DNA of 54,197 nucleotides from an uncultured Lachnospiraceae bacterium. Lineage in GTDB: Bacteria; Bacillota; Clostridia; Lachnospirales; Lachnospiraceae. The notes beneath the pieces were generated by a model. That model was not told where the DNA came from and did no database searches. It was given only the letters and a program-made list of their open reading frames with translations. Position 1 is the stretch's first letter; every line of letters begins with the position of its first letter. This document shows, one piece after another, positions 15,796 to 25,215 of this stretch. Where the stretch lies: assembly GCA_947173495.1 (NCBI GenBank), contig CAMWFQ010000029.1, positions 1-54,197 of the forward strand, written 5' to 3'. The translations under genes were made by a program, and so were the position numbers.

Positions 15796-15805
15796 ACAGT
15801 GCTAA
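15779..15805 (+). promoter_or_regulatory. CIRCE operator for HrcA
   Basis: TTAGCACTC (15779-15787), nine spacer bases and CAGTGCTAA (15797-15805). This is the CIRCE inverted repeat bound by the heat-shock repressor HrcA, with one change in the right half (C for the usual G at its first base). It overlaps the -35 element of the clpB promoter, so binding should block transcription until heat stress. Confidence 0.92.
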
Positions 15806-15821
15806 TAACCAGTGCTATATT
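15793..15821 (+). promoter_or_regulatory. Sigma-A promoter of clpB
   Basis: TTGACA (15793-15798), a 17-base spacer and TATATT (15816-15821). Both elements survive beside the integrated island. Confidence 0.88.
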
Positions 15822-15866
15822 CATACTAGAACAAACAATGAACTCTGTTAAGTGACGGGCCAATGC

Positions 15867-15918
15867 ACTGTAAATGAATGAAATGATTCAAAAGTCCATA
15901 AAATTTATTCATTACAGT
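15867..15918 (+). promoter_or_regulatory. Hairpin in the clpB 5' leader
   Basis: ACTGTAAATGAATGAAA (15867-15883) can pair with TTTATTCATTACAGT (15904-15918) with a small bulge. It lies about 8 bases before the GAGAGGAG ribosome site. It could be an RNA thermometer-like or stability element; there is no direct evidence. Confidence 0.45.
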
Positions 15919-15938
15919 AACGGCAGAGAGGAGAGCTT

Positions 15939-18527
15939 ATGAATATATCGAAATTTACTCAGAAGTCCATGCAGGCCGTGGAGGGCTGCGAGAAGCTTGC
16001 GTATGAATATGGCAATCAGGAGATCGAGCAGGAGCACCTGCTTTACAGTCTGCTGACCATTGATGACAGTCTGATTCTGAAGCTGATTGAGAAGATGGAG
16101 ATCAACACGCAGTACTTTGTAAACCGGGTGGAGGAAGCACTGACTAAGAGGGTCAAGGTACAGGGAGGACGGGTTTATGTGGGACAGGATCTGAATAAGG
16201 TGCTGGTTTCCGCGGAAGAGGAGGCAAAGGCGCTTTCGGATGAATATGTATCGGTGGAACATCTGTTTCTGGCCATGATCAAACATCCCAATAAGGCGAT
16301 CAAGGAACTGTTTAAAGAGTTTGGCATTACCAGAGAAAGGTTTCTGCAGGTGCTGTCCACGGTGCGGGGGAATCAGCGGGTTACTTCTGATAATCCGGAA
16401 GCCACTTATGATACGCTGGCCAAATATGGACAGGATCTGGTGGAGAGGGCGAGAGACCAGAAGCTGGATCCGGTGATCGGAAGGGATTCTGAGATCCGGA
16501 ATGTGATCCGGATTCTTTCCCGGAAGACCAAGAACAATCCGGTTCTCATTGGAGAACCCGGTGTGGGAAAAACTGCAGTGGTGGAGGGACTGGCCCAGAG
16601 GATTGTACGGGGCGATGTGCCTCAGGGACTGAAGGATAAAAAGATTTTTGCCCTTGATATGGGGGCGCTGGTGGCGGGCGCCAAGTACCGGGGCGAGTTT
16701 GAGGAGCGGCTGAAAGCGGTTCTGGAGGATGTGAAGAACAGCGATGGTCAGATCATTCTTTTCATCGACGAGCTGCACACCATTGTGGGAGCAGGTAAGA
16801 CGGATGGCGCGCTGGATGCGGGTAATATGTTAAAGCCCATGCTTGCGAGAGGGGAACTGCACTGTATCGGCGCCACGACGCTGGACGAATATCGGCAGTA
16901 TATTGAGAAGGACGCAGCGCTGGAGAGAAGGTTTCAGCCTGTGATGGTGGAGGAGCCTACGGTGGAGGATACCATCTCCATTTTAAGAGGACTGAAGGAA
17001 CGTTATGAGGTGTATCATGGCGTGAAAATCATGGACAATGCGCTGGTCAGTGCAGCTGTCCTTTCCAACCGATATATTTCGGACCGGTTCCTGCCGGATA
17101 AGGCCATCGACCTGGTGGACGAGGCATGTGCGCTGATCAAGACAGAACTGGATTCCATGCCCACGGAGCTGGATGAGCTGCAGCGCAAGGTAATGCAGAT
17201 GGAGATAGAAGAAACTGCGCTGAAGAAAGAGGACGATCGGATCAGCAGAGAGCGTCTGGAAAACCTGCAGAAGGAGCTGGCGGAACTGAAAGAAGAACTG
17301 AACAACCGCAAAGCGCAGTGGGAGAATGAAAAGGCTTCTGTGGAGAAACTCTCCGGTCTTCGGGAGGAGATCGACGCGGTAGGCAGTCAGATTGAAATTG
17401 CCCAGAGAGAAGGAGATTATGAAAAAGCGGCGGAGCTGAGCTACAGCAGGCTGCCGGCGCTGAAAAAACAGCTGGAGATCGAAGAGGAGCGCGTTAAAAA
17501 TAAAGATCTTTCTCTGGTACACGAGAATGTATCCGAGGAGGAGATCGCAAGGATCATTTCCCGATGGACAGGAATCCCGGTTGCAAAGCTTACGGAAAGC
17601 GAGAGAAACAAGACCCTGCATCTGGATGACGAGCTGCACAGACGTGTAATTGGACAGGATGAGGGCGTGACCAAAGTGACGGAGGCGATTATCCGTTCCA
17701 AGGCCGGGATCAAGGATCCCACCAAGCCGATAGGTTCGTTTCTGTTTCTGGGGCCTACCGGTGTGGGAAAGACGGAGCTTGCCAAGTCGCTGGCAGCCGC
17801 TTTGTTTGATGATGAGAATAACATGGTCCGCATTGATATGAGCGAATATATGGAGAAATACTCTGTATCCAGACTGATCGGAGCGCCTCCCGGATATGTG
17901 GGATATGAGGAGGGCGGACAATTAACCGAAGCAGTCAGAAGAAAGCCTTACTCAGTGGTTCTCTTTGATGAGATTGAAAAGGCGCATCCGGATGTGTTCA
18001 ATGTGCTTCTGCAGGTACTGGATGATGGCCGGATTACCGATTCTCAGGGACGGACCGTGGACTTTAAGAATACCATTCTGATTATGACCTCCAACATCGG
18101 CGCGTCTTATCTGCTGGAGGGAATCGACTCAAATGGTCAAATCGATGAGGGCGCAGAAAATGCGGTCATGGAGGAACTGAGAGCACATTTCAGACCGGAA
18201 TTTCTGAATCGTCTGGACGAAACAATTTTGTTCAAGCCATTGACAAAGGACAATATTACAGGCATTATAAGACTGATCATTGACGATCTGAACAGGCGTC
18301 TTTCCGACAGGGAACTTACGGTGGAGCTTTCTCCTGAGGCTCAGAGTTTTATCGTGGAGAATGCCTACGATCCGGTATACGGGGCAAGACCTTTGAAACG
18401 GTATATCCAGAAATATGTGGAGACACTCTCTGCCAGACTGATTCTGGCGGATCAGGTGGAACAGGGAGATACCATAAGGATCGCGCTGAGAGACGAGGAA
18501 TTGACCGCAGAGGTCATAAAAAACTGA
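15939..18527 (+). CDS. clpB: ATP-dependent chaperone ClpB
   Basis: 862 residues, normal for the family. Order: Clp N-domain (about 1-145), first AAA+ module with Walker A GEPGVGKT at 205-212 and [12 protein letters not shown], the coiled-coil middle domain (about 405-525), second AAA+ module with GPTGVGKT at 605-612 and the C-terminal ClpB D2-small domain. With DnaK it pulls proteins out of aggregates in the cytoplasm. GAGAGGAG precedes the ATG. Control is by HrcA at the CIRCE site. Long open frames on the opposite strand are shadows of this gene. Confidence 0.97.
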   Translation: MNISKFTQKSMQAVEGCEKLAYEYGNQEIEQEHLLYSLLTIDDSLILKLIEKMEINTQYFVNRVEEALTKRVKVQGGRVYVGQDLNKVLVSAEEEAKALSDEYVSVEHLFLAMIKHPNKAIKELFKEFGITRERFLQVLSTVRGNQRVTSDNPEATYDTLAKYGQDLVERARDQKLDPVIGRDSEIRNVIRILSRKTKNNPVLIGEPGVGKTAVVEGLAQRIVRGDVPQGLKDKKIFALDMGALVAGAKYRGEFEERLKAVLEDVKNSDGQIILFIDELHTIVGAGKTDGALDAGNMLKPMLARGELHCIGATTLDEYRQYIEKDAALERRFQPVMVEEPTVEDTISILRGLKERYEVYHGVKIMDNALVSAAVLSNRYISDRFLPDKAIDLVDEACALIKTELDSMPTELDELQRKVMQMEIEETALKKEDDRISRERLENLQKELAELKEELNNRKAQWENEKASVEKLSGLREEIDAVGSQIEIAQREGDYEKAAELSYSRLPALKKQLEIEEERVKNKDLSLVHENVSEEEIARIISRWTGIPVAKLTESERNKTLHLDDELHRRVIGQDEGVTKVTEAIIRSKAGIKDPTKPIGSFLFLGPTGVGKTELAKSLAAALFDDENNMVRIDMSEYMEKYSVSRLIGAPPGYVGYEEGGQLTEAVRRKPYSVVLFDEIEKAHPDVFNVLLQVLDDGRITDSQGRTVDFKNTILIMTSNIGASYLLEGIDSNGQIDEGAENAVMEELRAHFRPEFLNRLDETILFKPLTKDNITGIIRLIIDDLNRRLSDRELTVELSPEAQSFIVENAYDPVYGARPLKRYIQKYVETLSARLILADQVEQGDTIRIALRDEELTAEVIKN

Positions 18528-18560
18528 AAACGCAATAAACTTTCATACAGGAGAAGCGAA

Positions 18561-18731
18561 ATGCCAAAAGATCCGGTCATGTTGTTAAGCTATGTAAATT
18601 TGAAACTGCGGGATTTTTATCCAAACCTGGCGTCCATGTGCGAAGACATGGAGGTAAGCCGGGCCGAGATTGAGGAAAAACTGAGCGGGATAGGATATTT
18701 TTATAACGAGGAACAGAATCAGTTTCTGTAG
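18561..18731 (+). CDS. DUF4250 small protein
   Basis: 56 residues, MPKDPVMLLSYVNLKLRDFY onward, a good match to the DUF4250 family of Clostridia. An AGGAG site lies 8 bases upstream. It follows clpB by 33 bases and may be read from the same transcript. Function unknown. A stem-loop follows at 18775. Confidence 0.85.
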   Translation: MPKDPVMLLSYVNLKLRDFYPNLASMCEDMEVSRAEIEEKLSGIGYFYNEEQNQFL

Positions 18732-18774
18732 CATGGCGTGCGGAAAACGGATCTGTCTGCGGCGTAAGAGGGAA

Positions 18775-18807
18775 AGCGGGAAATCTATGCATGGCAGATT
18801 TCCCGCT
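18775..18807 (+). terminator. Strong stem-loop after clpB-DUF4250
   Basis: AGCGGGAAATCT (18775-18786) and AGATTTCCCGCT (18796-18807) pair over 12 bases. No T run follows, so it may be a weak terminator or an RNA end-protecting structure. Confidence 0.5.
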
Positions 18808-18849
18808 GCATATAAATAGAAGTAAGATCCCTCACAAGGAATTCTTTTT

Positions 18850-19530
18850 ATGAATCTGAACAGAAGAATTTTGTCCTGCATTATTCTGCTCTTCCTTCTT
18901 GCGCTTATATGTATAATCGGCGTGCTTGAGAAGGAGAAGCTGCCGGTATCGGGGCGGGCCGTAAAGAAGGATGCCGGCAAGAAGATTGCTCTGACCTTTG
19001 ATGATGGCCCGCATCCTTTTTACACGCAGCAGCTCCTGAAAGGACTGAAAGAGCGGGATGTGAAAGTGACCTTCTTTATTACAGGTAAAAATGTGGAAGC
19101 CTATCCGGAAATCGTCAGGGAGATCCACGCGGATGGACATCTGATTGGAAATCACACTTATAATCATACGCAGCTCAGTTCACGGAATCAGGAGAGCTTC
19201 AAGCAGGAGATCATAAAGACCAACGAGGCAATCAGAAAAGTGACGGGGGAGGATACCATCTATGTCCGTCCCCCGTATGGCAGCTGGAACAAGGAGTTTG
19301 AAAAGGAGCTGAATATGTTTCCGGTTCTCTGGACCATTGACCCTCTGGACTGGTGCAGCAGCGATGTGTCCTGTATTGTGAAGAATGTCTGCGCCAGAGC
19401 AGATGAAAATGATATTATTCTGATGCATGACCAGTACAAGACTACAGTGACGGCGGCTCTTAAGATTGTTGATCGTCTGACGGAGAAGGGCTTTGAATTT
19501 GTCACGGTAGACGAGCTGATGTTTGACTAG
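18850..19530 (+). CDS. Polysaccharide deacetylase, membrane-anchored
   Basis: 226 residues. A single hydrophobic segment at about 8-24 anchors or exports the protein. The NodB domain begins at KKIALTFDDGPHP (Asp51-Asp52), with the zinc His pair in GNHTYNHTQ (102, 106), RPPYGSWN, LWTIDPLDW and ILMHDQYK near the end. These are all the catalytic motifs of family 4 carbohydrate esterases that de-N-acetylate peptidoglycan or chitin-like polymers. AAGGA precedes the ATG by about 10 bases. The substrate cannot be told from sequence. Confidence 0.9.
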   Translation: MNLNRRILSCIILLFLLALICIIGVLEKEKLPVSGRAVKKDAGKKIALTFDDGPHPFYTQQLLKGLKERDVKVTFFITGKNVEAYPEIVREIHADGHLIGNHTYNHTQLSSRNQESFKQEIIKTNEAIRKVTGEDTIYVRPPYGSWNKEFEKELNMFPVLWTIDPLDWCSSDVSCIVKNVCARADENDIILMHDQYKTTVTAALKIVDRLTEKGFEFVTVDELMFD

Positions 19531-19556
19531 CCAGAGGCTGATTTACCCAATGATGC

Positions 19557-20198
19557 TCAGAAGAGACGTCCATCTTCCAGTCTGATTTCTTCCGGTGTTT
19601 CCACAATTGCCTCAATTGCGGCTTGCACGCCTTCCGTCATCATCTCCTGGGACATGGAAGGCATATTCTTTTTGTCGGTTACCTGCTGCGGAAGAAAGGG
19701 AATATGGAGAAAACCGCTTCGCTTTCCCGGGTATTTTACGGCAATCAGATGGCATATGCCATAAGTAACATGATTACACACGAAGGTCCCTGCCGTATTG
19801 GAGACAGAAGCCGGGATCCCGTGTTCTCTGATTCGCTGTACCATTGCCTTGACCGGTACAGTCACAAAGTAAGCATCCGGTCCTTCCGGACAGACCGGTT
19901 CATCAACAGGTTGATTTCCTTCATTGTCCGGGATCTGAAAGTCATCTATATTAATCCCCACGCGTTCTACAGAAATATCGCACCGCCCGCCGGCCTGGCC
20001 GATGGACAGAATCACATCGGGGTTATATTTCTCAATTGCATTCTCTATCATATGAAGCGACTTATGACAGACAGTTGGAATCTGAAGCTTTATAATCCGG
20101 GCTCCGGCAATCTGTCCGGGCAGTCTTTTTACCGTTTCAATAGAAGGATTGATCGTTTCATTCCCAAAAGGGTCAAATCCGGTGACCAGTATTTTCAT
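19557..20198 (-). CDS. pcp: Pyrrolidone-carboxylate peptidase
   Basis: 213 residues. Cleaves N-terminal pyroglutamate from peptides in the cytoplasm. The three catalytic residues are present: Glu78 (SVERVGIN), Cys141 (SNTAGTFVCNH) and His165 (FLHIPFLP), all in the usual context and at nearly the usual numbers. It runs convergent with the deacetylase gene and divergent from sbcD, so it is a single-gene unit. Confidence 0.95.
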   Translation of the reverse strand: MKILVTGFDPFGNETINPSIETVKRLPGQIAGARIIKLQIPTVCHKSLHMIENAIEKYNPDVILSIGQAGGRCDISVERVGINIDDFQIPDNEGNQPVDEPVCPEGPDAYFVTVPVKAMVQRIREHGIPASVSNTAGTFVCNHVTYGICHLIAVKYPGKRSGFLHIPFLPQQVTDKKNMPSMSQEMMTEGVQAAIEAIVETPEEIRLEDGRLF

Positions 20199-20330
20199 CT
20201 CATATCTCCTTATCTACATTCACATGATTTTTCCGGGCGGAATCCTCCGGAACAGATAGTTTATTCTAGCATAAATGTTTACAGGAAACGATAACTATTT
20301 CCGACACTTTGGCGGTAATAAAAAGGAACA

Positions 20331-20359
20331 TTGATTCTGCGCCTCAAATTGGTTATAAT
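20331..20359 (+). promoter_or_regulatory. Promoter of sbcDC
   Basis: TTGATT (20331-20336), 17 bases, TATAAT (20354-20359), 36 bases before the sbcD start. Confidence 0.75.
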
Positions 20360-20395
20360 TTTATCCATATACGGTTGTTCCGGAAAGGAGTTTTC

Positions 20396-21595
20396 ATGAA
20401 ATTTCTTCATATATCAGATTTACATATTGGTAAGCGCATCAGCGAGTTTTCCATGATGGAGGATCAGAAACATATATTAAACCAGATTCTGGAGATTGCA
20501 GACAGAGAAAAGATACAGGGAGTCATCATAGCCGGGGACATTTATGACCGGTCAGTACCATCAGGAGAAGCGGTGCAGGTCTTTGACCGCTTTCTGACGG
20601 CCCTTGCAGAGAAAGGCAAAAAGGTTTTTATCATCAGCGGCAATCATGACTGTGCAGAGCGTCTGGCTTTCGGAGCCAGCCTCATGAACAGAGGCGGTGT
20701 GTTTATTTCCCCGGTATATACAGGGACTGTAGAGCCGGTCCGGCTTGAGGATGAATATGGAGAGCTCTTTTTGTACCTTCTTCCTTTTATCAAACCCGCA
20801 GTAATGCGCTGTGTGCTGGAGAAAGAAGGGAAAGGAAACGGAGAAGAGCAGGCAGAGGCACAGAAACAGGGAACGCCCGGGTTTCCCGAAAGCTATCAGG
20901 ATGCGGCGGCGCTGGCAGTGGAAAGGATGAAGGTAGATCCTTCCCGGCGCAATATTCTGGCTGCTCACCAGTTCGTGACAGGGGCGGGACGATGTGAATC
21001 AGAGGATATTTCGGTGGGCGGACTGGACAATGTGGACGCAGAGATTTTTGATGTGTTTGATTATGTGGCGCTTGGCCATATTCACAGCCCCCAGTGGGTG
21101 AAGCGCAGACAGGTGCGTTATTGCGGAACGCCTCTTAAGTATTCCTTTTCCGAGGCGGATCAGGAAAAATCAGTGACGGTCCTGGATATGAGGGAAAAGG
21201 GAGTGGTTGAGATCAGTACGATTCCCTTAAAACCTCTTCACGATATGAAAAAGCTTCGGGGCAGTTATGAGGAAGTGACGCTGAAATCCTTTTATCAGGG
21301 GATGGACAGGCAGGACTATATGCAGATTACGCTGACTGACGAGGAGGATATTCCTGACGGATTCAGGAAACTGAGGATTATTTATCCCAATCTGATGCAG
21401 CTGATCTATGATAACAGCAGGACAGGAGGGAGTCAGGCGATAGAATTGGAAAAGGAAGCGGAAGATAAGTCGGAGCTGGAGCTGTTTGAGGAGTTCTTTG
21501 CGCTTCAGAACAACCGGTCTATGAGCGGGAAGCAGGAGGAATGGGTCAGAGGACTGATCGAGGAACTTAAGGCGGGAGAGGAGAGTGCAGAATGA
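20396..21595 (+). CDS. sbcD: Exonuclease SbcCD, subunit D
   Basis: 399 residues from ATG 20396, which has GGAAAGGAG just upstream; a longer in-frame reading from 20309 overlaps the promoter and is rejected. Mre11-type phosphoesterase motifs are in order: ISDLHIGKR, AGDIYDRS, SGNHDCAE, AHQFV and LGHIHSPQ. With SbcC it opens hairpins and processes double-strand ends. The last 4 bases overlap sbcC. Confidence 0.95.
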   Translation: MKFLHISDLHIGKRISEFSMMEDQKHILNQILEIADREKIQGVIIAGDIYDRSVPSGEAVQVFDRFLTALAEKGKKVFIISGNHDCAERLAFGASLMNRGGVFISPVYTGTVEPVRLEDEYGELFLYLLPFIKPAVMRCVLEKEGKGNGEEQAEAQKQGTPGFPESYQDAAALAVERMKVDPSRRNILAAHQFVTGAGRCESEDISVGGLDNVDAEIFDVFDYVALGHIHSPQWVKRRQVRYCGTPLKYSFSEADQEKSVTVLDMREKGVVEISTIPLKPLHDMKKLRGSYEEVTLKSFYQGMDRQDYMQITLTDEEDIPDGFRKLRIIYPNLMQLIYDNSRTGGSQAIELEKEAEDKSELELFEEFFALQNNRSMSGKQEEWVRGLIEELKAGEESAE

Positions 21596-24500
21596 AACCG
21601 GTGGAACTGATCATAAGCGCATTCGGGCCCTATGCAGGGCGGACGGAAGTTGATTTTGAGCGTCTGGGAGGAAAAGGGCTTTATTTGATTACCGGGGATA
21701 CGGGTGCGGGTAAAACCACAATTTTTGATGCGATTTCCTTTGCCCTGTACGGAGAAGCCAGCGGAGAGGTCCGCAGGACGGACATGTTTCGCAGCAAATA
21801 TGCCAAAGACGAGGTTCCTACTTATGTGGAATTTACGTTTGATTATGGAAAAGAGCGCTATCGCATCAGACGAAGCCCCGAATATCTGCGGCGTAAGGGC
21901 AGAGGGAGCGGATATACCACCCAGAAGGCGGAGGCCTGCCTTTATTTTCCAGGAGAGAGGCAGCCGCTCACCAGGCCAAAGGAAGTGACGAAGGCAGTGA
22001 CGGAGCTGACCGGATTAGACCGGAGGCAGTTTTCCAGGATTGCCATGATTGCCCAGGGGGATTTTCAAAAACTTTTGCTGGCGGGTACACAGGAGCGGAG
22101 CGAAATTTTCCGCCATATTTTTAATACGGGACTTTATCAGAGGCTGCAGGAGAGGCTGAGAGCGGAGACAAGAATCCAGAAGGAAAAATACGAAGAGCTG
22201 GGACGGAGCCTGAATCAATATATGGACAGTGTGATCTGTCTGGACGACAATCCGTTCTCTTCTGAAATGCAGGAACTGAAAAAGGACAAATTTGACGGAA
22301 GGATCGGGGAAGGCATTTCGGTGTTGGAAGGCCTCTGTGAAGAAGACGAAACGTTTCTGAAAGAGCTGGAGAGGCGGATTGGATTCATTGACAGGCAGAT
22401 AGAGCAGGAGGATCAATTGCTGGGAAATATTCACCGAGTGAAGGAACAGCGGAAGGAACTTATAAAAAAGCGGGAAGAGCTGGAAGAGCTGGAGCCTGAG
22501 CTGGATCAGATGAAAAATACGCTGAAGGAACTGGAAGAGGCGGATCAGGACAGAAAAAAGCTGGAGGAACAAAGAGAAGAACTGTTGAAAAAGCAGGAAA
22601 GACTGCAGGGACTGCGGACAAAGTGGGAGGAGGAAAAACGAAAGCGGCTGGAGCTGGAGGAGATATCCTGCGGGGAAAAGGGCAGAGAGGAAAAACTTTC
22701 ATTGCAGATAGAAGACCTGCAGCATCAGGCGGAGGCTCTGCAGGACAGAGATGATATGTTGCAAAAGACGGCCAGCCTGCAGAGAATGATTCAGGAACAG
22801 GGAAAAGAGCTGCTGCATTTGCGGAAACAGGTTACGGATACGGAAGAGATATGTGTCCGGATTGAACATCAGGTATCGGACAGCCAAAAGAGACAGGAAC
22901 AGTTTAAGACAGAGAGAGAAAGCCTTGAAGATACGGATAAGCAGCTGCTTCTTTTAAAGCAGCAGAAAAGCGAGCTGGCGGGAAGGCGCAGAGAACTGGA
23001 CGAGCTTTCCGGGGCTGCTGAGCTTTTGGAACAGCGGAAGGAGGAACTGGACCGGACCCAAAAGGCGTATGGTACGGCGCGGGAGGAAAAAGCGCGGTCA
23101 GAGGAGCAATACAGGATCAGGGAACAGCGGTTTCTGGACGCGCAGGCAGGGCTGCTGGCTCTGGGACTGGTGGAGGGAGCAGCCTGCCCGGTGTGCGGAT
23201 CGCTTCATCATCCTGATCCTGCCCGGATGCCGGAGGCGGCTCCTCAAAAAGAAGAGCTGGACCGGGAGAAGGAGCAGCTTGAAAAAAAGCAGGCAAAGGC
23301 GGAACGAATCAGTGAAAAGGCCGCACATTTGCAGGAGCAGATTCAGGAGCAGCGGGATTTGGCAGTGAGAAAGGCGGAGGCAATCTTTGCTTCAGAAGTG
23401 CTTTCAGATAGCAAAGAGTGTTTCGGGACAGAAAAATATCCGGAAATATCCGATGATAATCTGAAGGAATGGGTAGGAGTTTTTCACCGGGAACAGGAGC
23501 GGAAAGAAGGAGAAGCTGACCGGAAAATTGAAAATACGGAGTTCCTGATAGAACGCAGAAGAGAACTTTCAGAACAAATGAACCGTGAGAGGGAACGGCT
23601 GAAAAAAGAGGAAGAAGAGCTCTGGCAAAAAAGGCAGGACCTTGCTGCAGCAAAGGGAAAACTGGAGGAGAGAAGCAGGCAGTGGGATCATATAATTTCG
23701 GAGAAAGAGGAGATGCTGTCGAAACTGCTGCCCTTAGATAAACTCAGCTCCGGTACACCGCCGGCACAGTTCCTGACAGCAATGGATGAGCTGCAGGACA
23801 AGCTGTCCGGACAGACCGCACGGCTGCAGACTGAGATTGAAAAGAGGAACACACTGGTGCAGAACAGGCAGCAGAAGGAGCGGGAGCTTTTGGAAACCCG
23901 GGAGCGCCTGATTTCCCTGGGACAGCAGATGGAGGTGGCGAAAAGCAGGCAGAAGGAAAGTGCTGACCGGCTTATGGAAAATCTGCAGGAGGAGAATGGC
24001 TTTTCGGAAACAGACAGCCTGATGGAGGCTGCCTGTAACAGAGAGAAAGCGCTCGAGGGAAAGCTCCACTCCCTGGGGGCAAAGATCATAGAGCGGTGTA
24101 GCGAAGGAATGAATCTGTTCTATCGCACAAATCTGTCCGGTGCGGGTCTGTCTGGCGGGAGACTGTCTGATGAGCCGGAGAACTGCGGCAGAATACTCAG
24201 CACGGCTCTGGAAAAGGTGCGCGACAGGGTCGGTGAGGATGGAAAGAGAAAAGAAAGACTGGATGCTGCCGTTGAAACGCTGAGAAATCAGATTTCCCAG
24301 GCAAAGGAGGCGGCCATTCTGCCGGAAGAAGCAGTACTTGCAAGAAAAGAAGGACGCCAGCGGGAGAAAAAATTATTTGGACAGGCCCGGGACCGGAAGA
24401 AAAATGCCCTGGCCACAAACCGCGAAATCCTTCAAAAGGTTACAGTACGCCAAAAGGAGATCAGAGAGGCGGAGGAAACTTATATGTGGAAGCGGTCTCT

Positions 24501-25038
24501 ATCCGATACGGCAGGGGGAACGCTTACCGGAAAAGAGAAGGTAGAGCTGGAGACTTATATCCAGATGCATTATTTTGAACGGATCCTGAAAAGGGCAAAT
24601 CTGCGGTTCCTTATGATGAGCAACGGACAGTATGAGCTGGAGCGGGAAGAGGAGAGCGGCAGCAGGAAGGAAAAAGCCGGACTGGAGCTCCGGGTGGTTG
24701 ATCATTATAATGGAAGCCGGCGTAGCGTGAAAACACTTTCCGGAGGGGAAGCGTTTCAGGCATCCCTGTCCCTTGCGCTGGGGCTTTCCGATGAAATCCA
24801 GGCCCGGTCAGGAGGAATCAGGCTGGATTCCATGTTTGTGGACGAGGGCTTCGGATCATTGGACGAGGAGGCGCTCAGACAGGCCATGAAGGCCCTGACA
24901 CAGCTGACAGAGGGAAACCGTATGGTAGGAATTATTTCCCATGTGGCGGAGTTAAGGGATCAGATCGATAAGAAGATCATTGTCACTAAGACAAGAGGAA
25001 CAGAAGCGCCAGACAGCCGGGTGACTGTGGAAGTATAG
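21592..25038 (+). CDS. sbcC: Exonuclease SbcCD, subunit C
   Basis: 1148 residues. Walker A GDTGAGKT at 35-42, long coiled coils, a zinc hook CPVC at Cys532/Cys535 in the middle, then the signature LSGGEAFQASLSLALGL and Walker B/D-loop DSMFVDEGFGSLDE near the end. This is the SMC/Rad50-like ATPase arm of the SbcCD nuclease. Translationally coupled to sbcD by a 4-base overlap. The insertion of E/K/R/Q-rich coiled coil makes several antisense frames open; none is real. Confidence 0.96.
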   Translation: MKPVELIISAFGPYAGRTEVDFERLGGKGLYLITGDTGAGKTTIFDAISFALYGEASGEVRRTDMFRSKYAKDEVPTYVEFTFDYGKERYRIRRSPEYLRRKGRGSGYTTQKAEACLYFPGERQPLTRPKEVTKAVTELTGLDRRQFSRIAMIAQGDFQKLLLAGTQERSEIFRHIFNTGLYQRLQERLRAETRIQKEKYEELGRSLNQYMDSVICLDDNPFSSEMQELKKDKFDGRIGEGISVLEGLCEEDETFLKELERRIGFIDRQIEQEDQLLGNIHRVKEQRKELIKKREELEELEPELDQMKNTLKELEEADQDRKKLEEQREELLKKQERLQGLRTKWEEEKRKRLELEEISCGEKGREEKLSLQIEDLQHQAEALQDRDDMLQKTASLQRMIQEQGKELLHLRKQVTDTEEICVRIEHQVSDSQKRQEQFKTERESLEDTDKQLLLLKQQKSELAGRRRELDELSGAAELLEQRKEELDRTQKAYGTAREEKARSEEQYRIREQRFLDAQAGLLALGLVEGAACPVCGSLHHPDPARMPEAAPQKEELDREKEQLEKKQAKAERISEKAAHLQEQIQEQRDLAVRKAEAIFASEVLSDSKECFGTEKYPEISDDNLKEWVGVFHREQERKEGEADRKIENTEFLIERRRELSEQMNRERERLKKEEEELWQKRQDLAAAKGKLEERSRQWDHIISEKEEMLSKLLPLDKLSSGTPPAQFLTAMDELQDKLSGQTARLQTEIEKRNTLVQNRQQKERELLETRERLISLGQQMEVAKSRQKESADRLMENLQEENGFSETDSLMEAACNREKALEGKLHSLGAKIIERCSEGMNLFYRTNLSGAGLSGGRLSDEPENCGRILSTALEKVRDRVGEDGKRKERLDAAVETLRNQISQAKEAAILPEEAVLARKEGRQREKKLFGQARDRKKNALATNREILQKVTVRQKEIREAEETYMWKRSLSDTAGGTLTGKEKVELETYIQMHYFERILKRANLRFLMMSNGQYELEREEESGSRKEKAGLELRVVDHYNGSRRSVKTLSGGEAFQASLSLALGLSDEIQARSGGIRLDSMFVDEGFGSLDEEALRQAMKALTQLTEGNRMVGIISHVAELRDQIDKKIIVTKTRGTEAPDSRVTVEV

Positions 25039-25140
25039 GAGCTGCCGGAAAATTTCCATAAGATGTTTCCTAAGATTTTTTCACATTTTTTCATTTCCAT
25101 TTACCGGTTGTTTATTGTATAATAATTTTATTCGGCCAAT

Positions 25141-25165
25141 GGCCGGGGCGATGTCTGCCCCGGCC
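25141..25165 (+). promoter_or_regulatory. GC-rich leader hairpin before the carboxypeptidase gene
   Basis: GGCCGGGGC (25141-25149) pairs perfectly with GCCCCGGCC (25157-25165). It lies 18 bases after a TATAAT (25118-25123) and 51 bases before the start, so it is early in the leader of the next transcript, or ends the sbcC transcript. There is no T run directly after it. The rest of this gap shows nothing else. Confidence 0.4.
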
Positions 25166-25215
25166 GGGACTTTTGAAAGAACGATTTGATCACGATAAAA
25201 AGGAGTTTGTTGTAA

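Noticed and set aside
16983-17921. 312-codon open frame on the minus strand
   Set aside because: Lies entirely opposite clpB, has no recognisable domain and is a codon-usage shadow.
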